From Clostridia bacterium (GTDB lineage: Bacteria; Bacillota; Clostridia; Oscillospirales; Butyricicoccaceae): a stretch of DNA of 6,815 nucleotides. The stretch lies in assembly GCA_017547995.1 (NCBI GenBank), contig JAFYNW010000125.1, positions 1 to 6,815 of the forward strand, given 5' to 3'. Below, piece by piece: positions 5,144-6,815 of the stretch. The notes beneath the pieces were generated by a model. It was given only the letters and a program-made list of their open reading frames with translations, searched no databases and was not told where the DNA came from. The position numbers were made by a program, and so were the translations under genes. Numbering within the stretch: the stretch's first letter is position 1; each line of letters opens with the position of its first letter.

Positions 5144-5854
5144 ATGAAAAAGAATCTCTACACAATTATCGCACTCACAATCGCATTTATGATGGTATTC
5201 GCAGGCTGCTCCGCTAAGGAAGAAGCTACAGAAGCTACAACTGCAGCGGCAACAGAGGCTACAACTGCGGCTACAGAAGCAACAACTGCGGCAACTGAAG
5301 CAGCTACAGAAGAAACAACGTCCGAAGCTGAAACAGAAGCAACTGAAGCTACAACTGCTGCAACAGAAGCAACTACTGCGGCAACTGTTGCTACAAAGAA
5401 CGAGCTCACAACAGCATCCACAGCGGCAACTGTTGCTCCAACAGAAGCTCCAAAGCCAGCAGCAAAGGCTGACCTCGTTGCTATTATGAACAAGCTTTAC
5501 GATGGTCTCACACCGGGTGAAGACTGCCCAATGGTAGGCCAGATGGAAATCGACGGTGAAAGCTCCGCTTACTACGTAGGTATTGAAAATCTTTCCTGCA
5601 AGCAGGCTCTCGCTTCCGAAGCAATGATTGGCGCTATCGCACATTCCCTCGTTCTCATCGAAGTTGAAGACGGCACAGATATCGCATCCCTCAAGGCTGA
5701 AATCCGTGAAAACATCAACCCAAGAAAGTGGATTTGCGTAGGCGTTGAACGTGATGAAGTTGTTATCGAAAACGTAGGCAACATCGTATTCGTCTGCATC
5801 GAAGCAAATATGGCAGACCACTTCCGCACACAGTTCTTCAACGTTGTAAAGTAA
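5144..5854 (+). CDS. Lipoprotein with repetitive Thr/Glu/Ala stalk and DUF4358-like C-terminal domain
   Basis: The 236-residue protein begins with a lipoprotein signal (MKKNLYTIIALTIAFMMVF, then AGC), with the lipobox cysteine at C22, so it should be anchored to the outer face of the membrane. Residues 28 to about 107 are a low-complexity linker built on EATTAAT units, ending in PTEAPKPAA. It is probably an extended and possibly glycosylated stalk. The C-terminal part (about 110-236; LVAIMNKLYDG, then LVLIEVEDGTDIASLKAEI and NIVFVCIEANMADHF) has the pattern of DUF4358, a domain common in Clostridia lipoproteins and of unknown function. The match is from memory, not a profile search. GGAGGA lies 3 bases upstream of the ATG. 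The stop is one base before the DHHW-family gene, and this pairing of DUF4358 and DHHW lipoproteins is familiar in Clostridia. Confidence 0.75.
   Translation: MKKNLYTIIALTIAFMMVFAGCSAKEEATEATTAAATEATTAATEATTAATEAATEETTSEAETEATEATTAATEATTAATVATKNELTTASTAATVAPTEAPKPAAKADLVAIMNKLYDGLTPGEDCPMVGQMEIDGESSAYYVGIENLSCKQALASEAMIGAIAHSLVLIEVEDGTDIASLKAEIRENINPRKWICVGVERDEVVIENVGNIVFVCIEANMADHFRTQFFNVVK
5225..5443 (+). repeat. In-frame 21-base repeats encoding EATTAAT
   Basis: Residues 28-100 of the lipoprotein are made of EATTAAT-type units. Four exact heptads lie at 5255-5275, 5276-5296, 5345-5365 and 5366-5386, with degenerate units between and after. At the DNA level the exact heptads differ only at third codon positions, all synonymous. 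Confidence 0.85.
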
Positions 5855-5855
5855 G

Positions 5856-6809
5856 ATGAGAAAGCTTCTCGCCCTCTGCCTTGCGCTCCTCACTTTCGCA
5901 GGATGCTCGGCAAAGACAGAAACAACTGCACCTGCAACGACAGCTCCAACCGAAGCGACAACAGCAAAGCAGGAAATCGAAGTCAATGGCGAAGGCATCT
6001 ACGTCATTGACGACGTGCTTTTCTCAAAGCTTTATCCGATGGATGAAAAGTCTGTCGAAAAGCTTGCGCAGAAGATTGACGCCATCGCGGCTGAATATCT
6101 CACAGAGAATAACAATATTTTCGTGTCACTCATCCCTGATAAGTCTTATTTCTCCGATTATGAGGAGAAAATCGACCATTATGAAATGGCTGATATGCTG
6201 AAAAACAGCCTCACTTCAGGCAAGTACATCGAAATTGCCGATATGCTTACCCTTGACGATTACTACGTGACAGACGGTCACTGGCGTCAGGAGCGTATCA
6301 TCGACGTGGCGAACAGACTTGGCGAAACGATGGGCTTTGAAATCGACAAGGCAGATTTTGAAGAAAATGCCCTCCTCGATTTTGAATACAAGGGTATGTA
6401 TGCCCCTCTCTACGAAGGCGAAACACAGAGCGAAGTGATGTATTATCTCACAAACAAGCATACGGAAAATGCCGTTGTCGACAACTTCCAGAAAAAGGAC
6501 TTCACAGAGGTCTACGATATGGCAATGCTTGAAACGGCAACACCTTACAATATCTTCCTTTCCGGCCCTACACCGCTTGAGGTTATCACAAATCCTGATG
6601 CCGAAACAGATAAGAAGCTTGTCATCTTCCGTGACTCTTTCACCTCCTCTCTCGCACCGCTCATTCTGAGTGAATATGCCGAAATCACTCTCATCGACCT
6701 GCGCTATATGGCAAGTCAGCTTATGCCGCAGTTTATTGAGTTTGATGACCAGGACGTGTTATTCCTTTACTCCGCGGCGGTCGCCAACAACAGCATAATG
6801 CTCAAGTAA
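5856..6809 (+). CDS. DHHW-family lipoprotein (AlgX/AlgJ-like, SGNH-type), function unknown
   Basis: The 317-residue protein has a lipoprotein signal (MRKLLALCLALLTFAGC, lipobox cysteine C17) and a short Thr/Ala/Pro linker (20-38). The rest follows the DHHW family: FVSLIPDKSYF (89-99), YIEIADMLTLDDYYVTDGHWRQE (starting at 124, with D140, H142 and W143), YNIFLSGPTPL (231-241), KLVIFRDSFTSSLAPLI (254-270, S261), ITLIDLRY (277-284) and QDVLFLYS (299-306). The family resembles AlgX/AlgJ, in which an Asp-His pair and a later Ser acetylate a polysaccharide. By analogy D140/H142 and S261 could be catalytic, which is inference. The usual DHHW motif reads DGHW here. It starts one base after the DUF4358-like gene with only a weak AAGTAAG ahead of it, so translation is probably coupled. 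It ends 6 bases before the window edge, so any MBOAT acyltransferase partner would lie outside. Confidence 0.85.
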   Translation: MRKLLALCLALLTFAGCSAKTETTAPATTAPTEATTAKQEIEVNGEGIYVIDDVLFSKLYPMDEKSVEKLAQKIDAIAAEYLTENNNIFVSLIPDKSYFSDYEEKIDHYEMADMLKNSLTSGKYIEIADMLTLDDYYVTDGHWRQERIIDVANRLGETMGFEIDKADFEENALLDFEYKGMYAPLYEGETQSEVMYYLTNKHTENAVVDNFQKKDFTEVYDMAMLETATPYNIFLSGPTPLEVITNPDAETDKKLVIFRDSFTSSLAPLILSEYAEITLIDLRYMASQLMPQFIEFDDQDVLFLYSAAVANNSIMLK

Positions 6810-6815
6810 ATATTC

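Noticed and set aside
5225..5443. CRISPR-like or tandem DNA repeat array
   Set aside because: The periodicity is in frame inside a lipoprotein gene, there are no spacers, and the differences between exact units are synonymous.
5105..5998. 297-codon open frame on the minus strand over the lipoprotein gene, extremely rich in Cys and Ser
   Set aside because: The Cys/Ser runs are simply the complement of the Thr/Glu/Ala repeat codons. A plus-strand lipobox and domain support the other strand.

Overview
The window looks like chromosomal DNA of a low-to-mid GC Gram-positive anaerobe, most likely a gut Clostridia member of the Oscillospiraceae/Ruminococcaceae type. The signs are strong GGAGG ribosome binding sites, lipoproteins with Thr/Glu/Ala-rich linkers, a DUF4358/DHHW lipoprotein pair, and a short CCTCCCC...GGGGAGG hairpin of a kind I recall as dispersed in such genomes. 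The assignment is inference; there is no rRNA or other taxonomic marker here. No phage gene, transposase, CRISPR array, tRNA or rRNA was seen.

Left half (1-3766, all on the minus strand). A tightly packed operon reads right to left. It starts with an AT-rich TIM-barrel protein of unknown function, with a TTG start, a perfect Shine-Dalgarno and a good promoter at 3738-3766. It continues with pxpA, pxpB and pxpC, the three subunits of prokaryotic 5-oxoprolinase, which open 5-oxoproline (pyroglutamate) to glutamate with ATP. It ends with a zinc-ribbon, DUF2007-like protein that runs off the left edge. Gaps between the genes are 0 to 14 bases, so one transcript is likely. The first gene is visibly more AT-rich than the pxp genes and may be a late arrival at the head of the operon.

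Middle (3767-4860, plus strand). A divergent promoter drives a flavin reductase-like FMN-binding split-barrel protein and, 4 bases behind it, mscL, the large-conductance mechanosensitive channel. The leader of this transcript holds a hairpin and a possible 14-codon leader ORF whose stop overlaps the flavin reductase start. A hairpin plus T-run follows mscL.

Right half (4807-6815, plus strand). A 337-base gene-free stretch contains the mscL terminator within a repeat-like element and a separate large nested inverted repeat. Two coupled lipoprotein genes follow, one base apart. The first is a DUF4358-like protein on a long repetitive Thr/Glu/Ala stalk. The second is a DHHW-family protein, related in motif layout to AlgX/AlgJ-type SGNH enzymes. 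They probably act together on the outer face of the membrane, perhaps in modifying a surface polymer; their function is not established.

The genes are mostly recognisable housekeeping or accessory functions. The least explained items are the TIM-barrel gene heading the oxoprolinase operon, the leader of the flavin reductase transcript, the nested inverted repeat and the lipoprotein pair.
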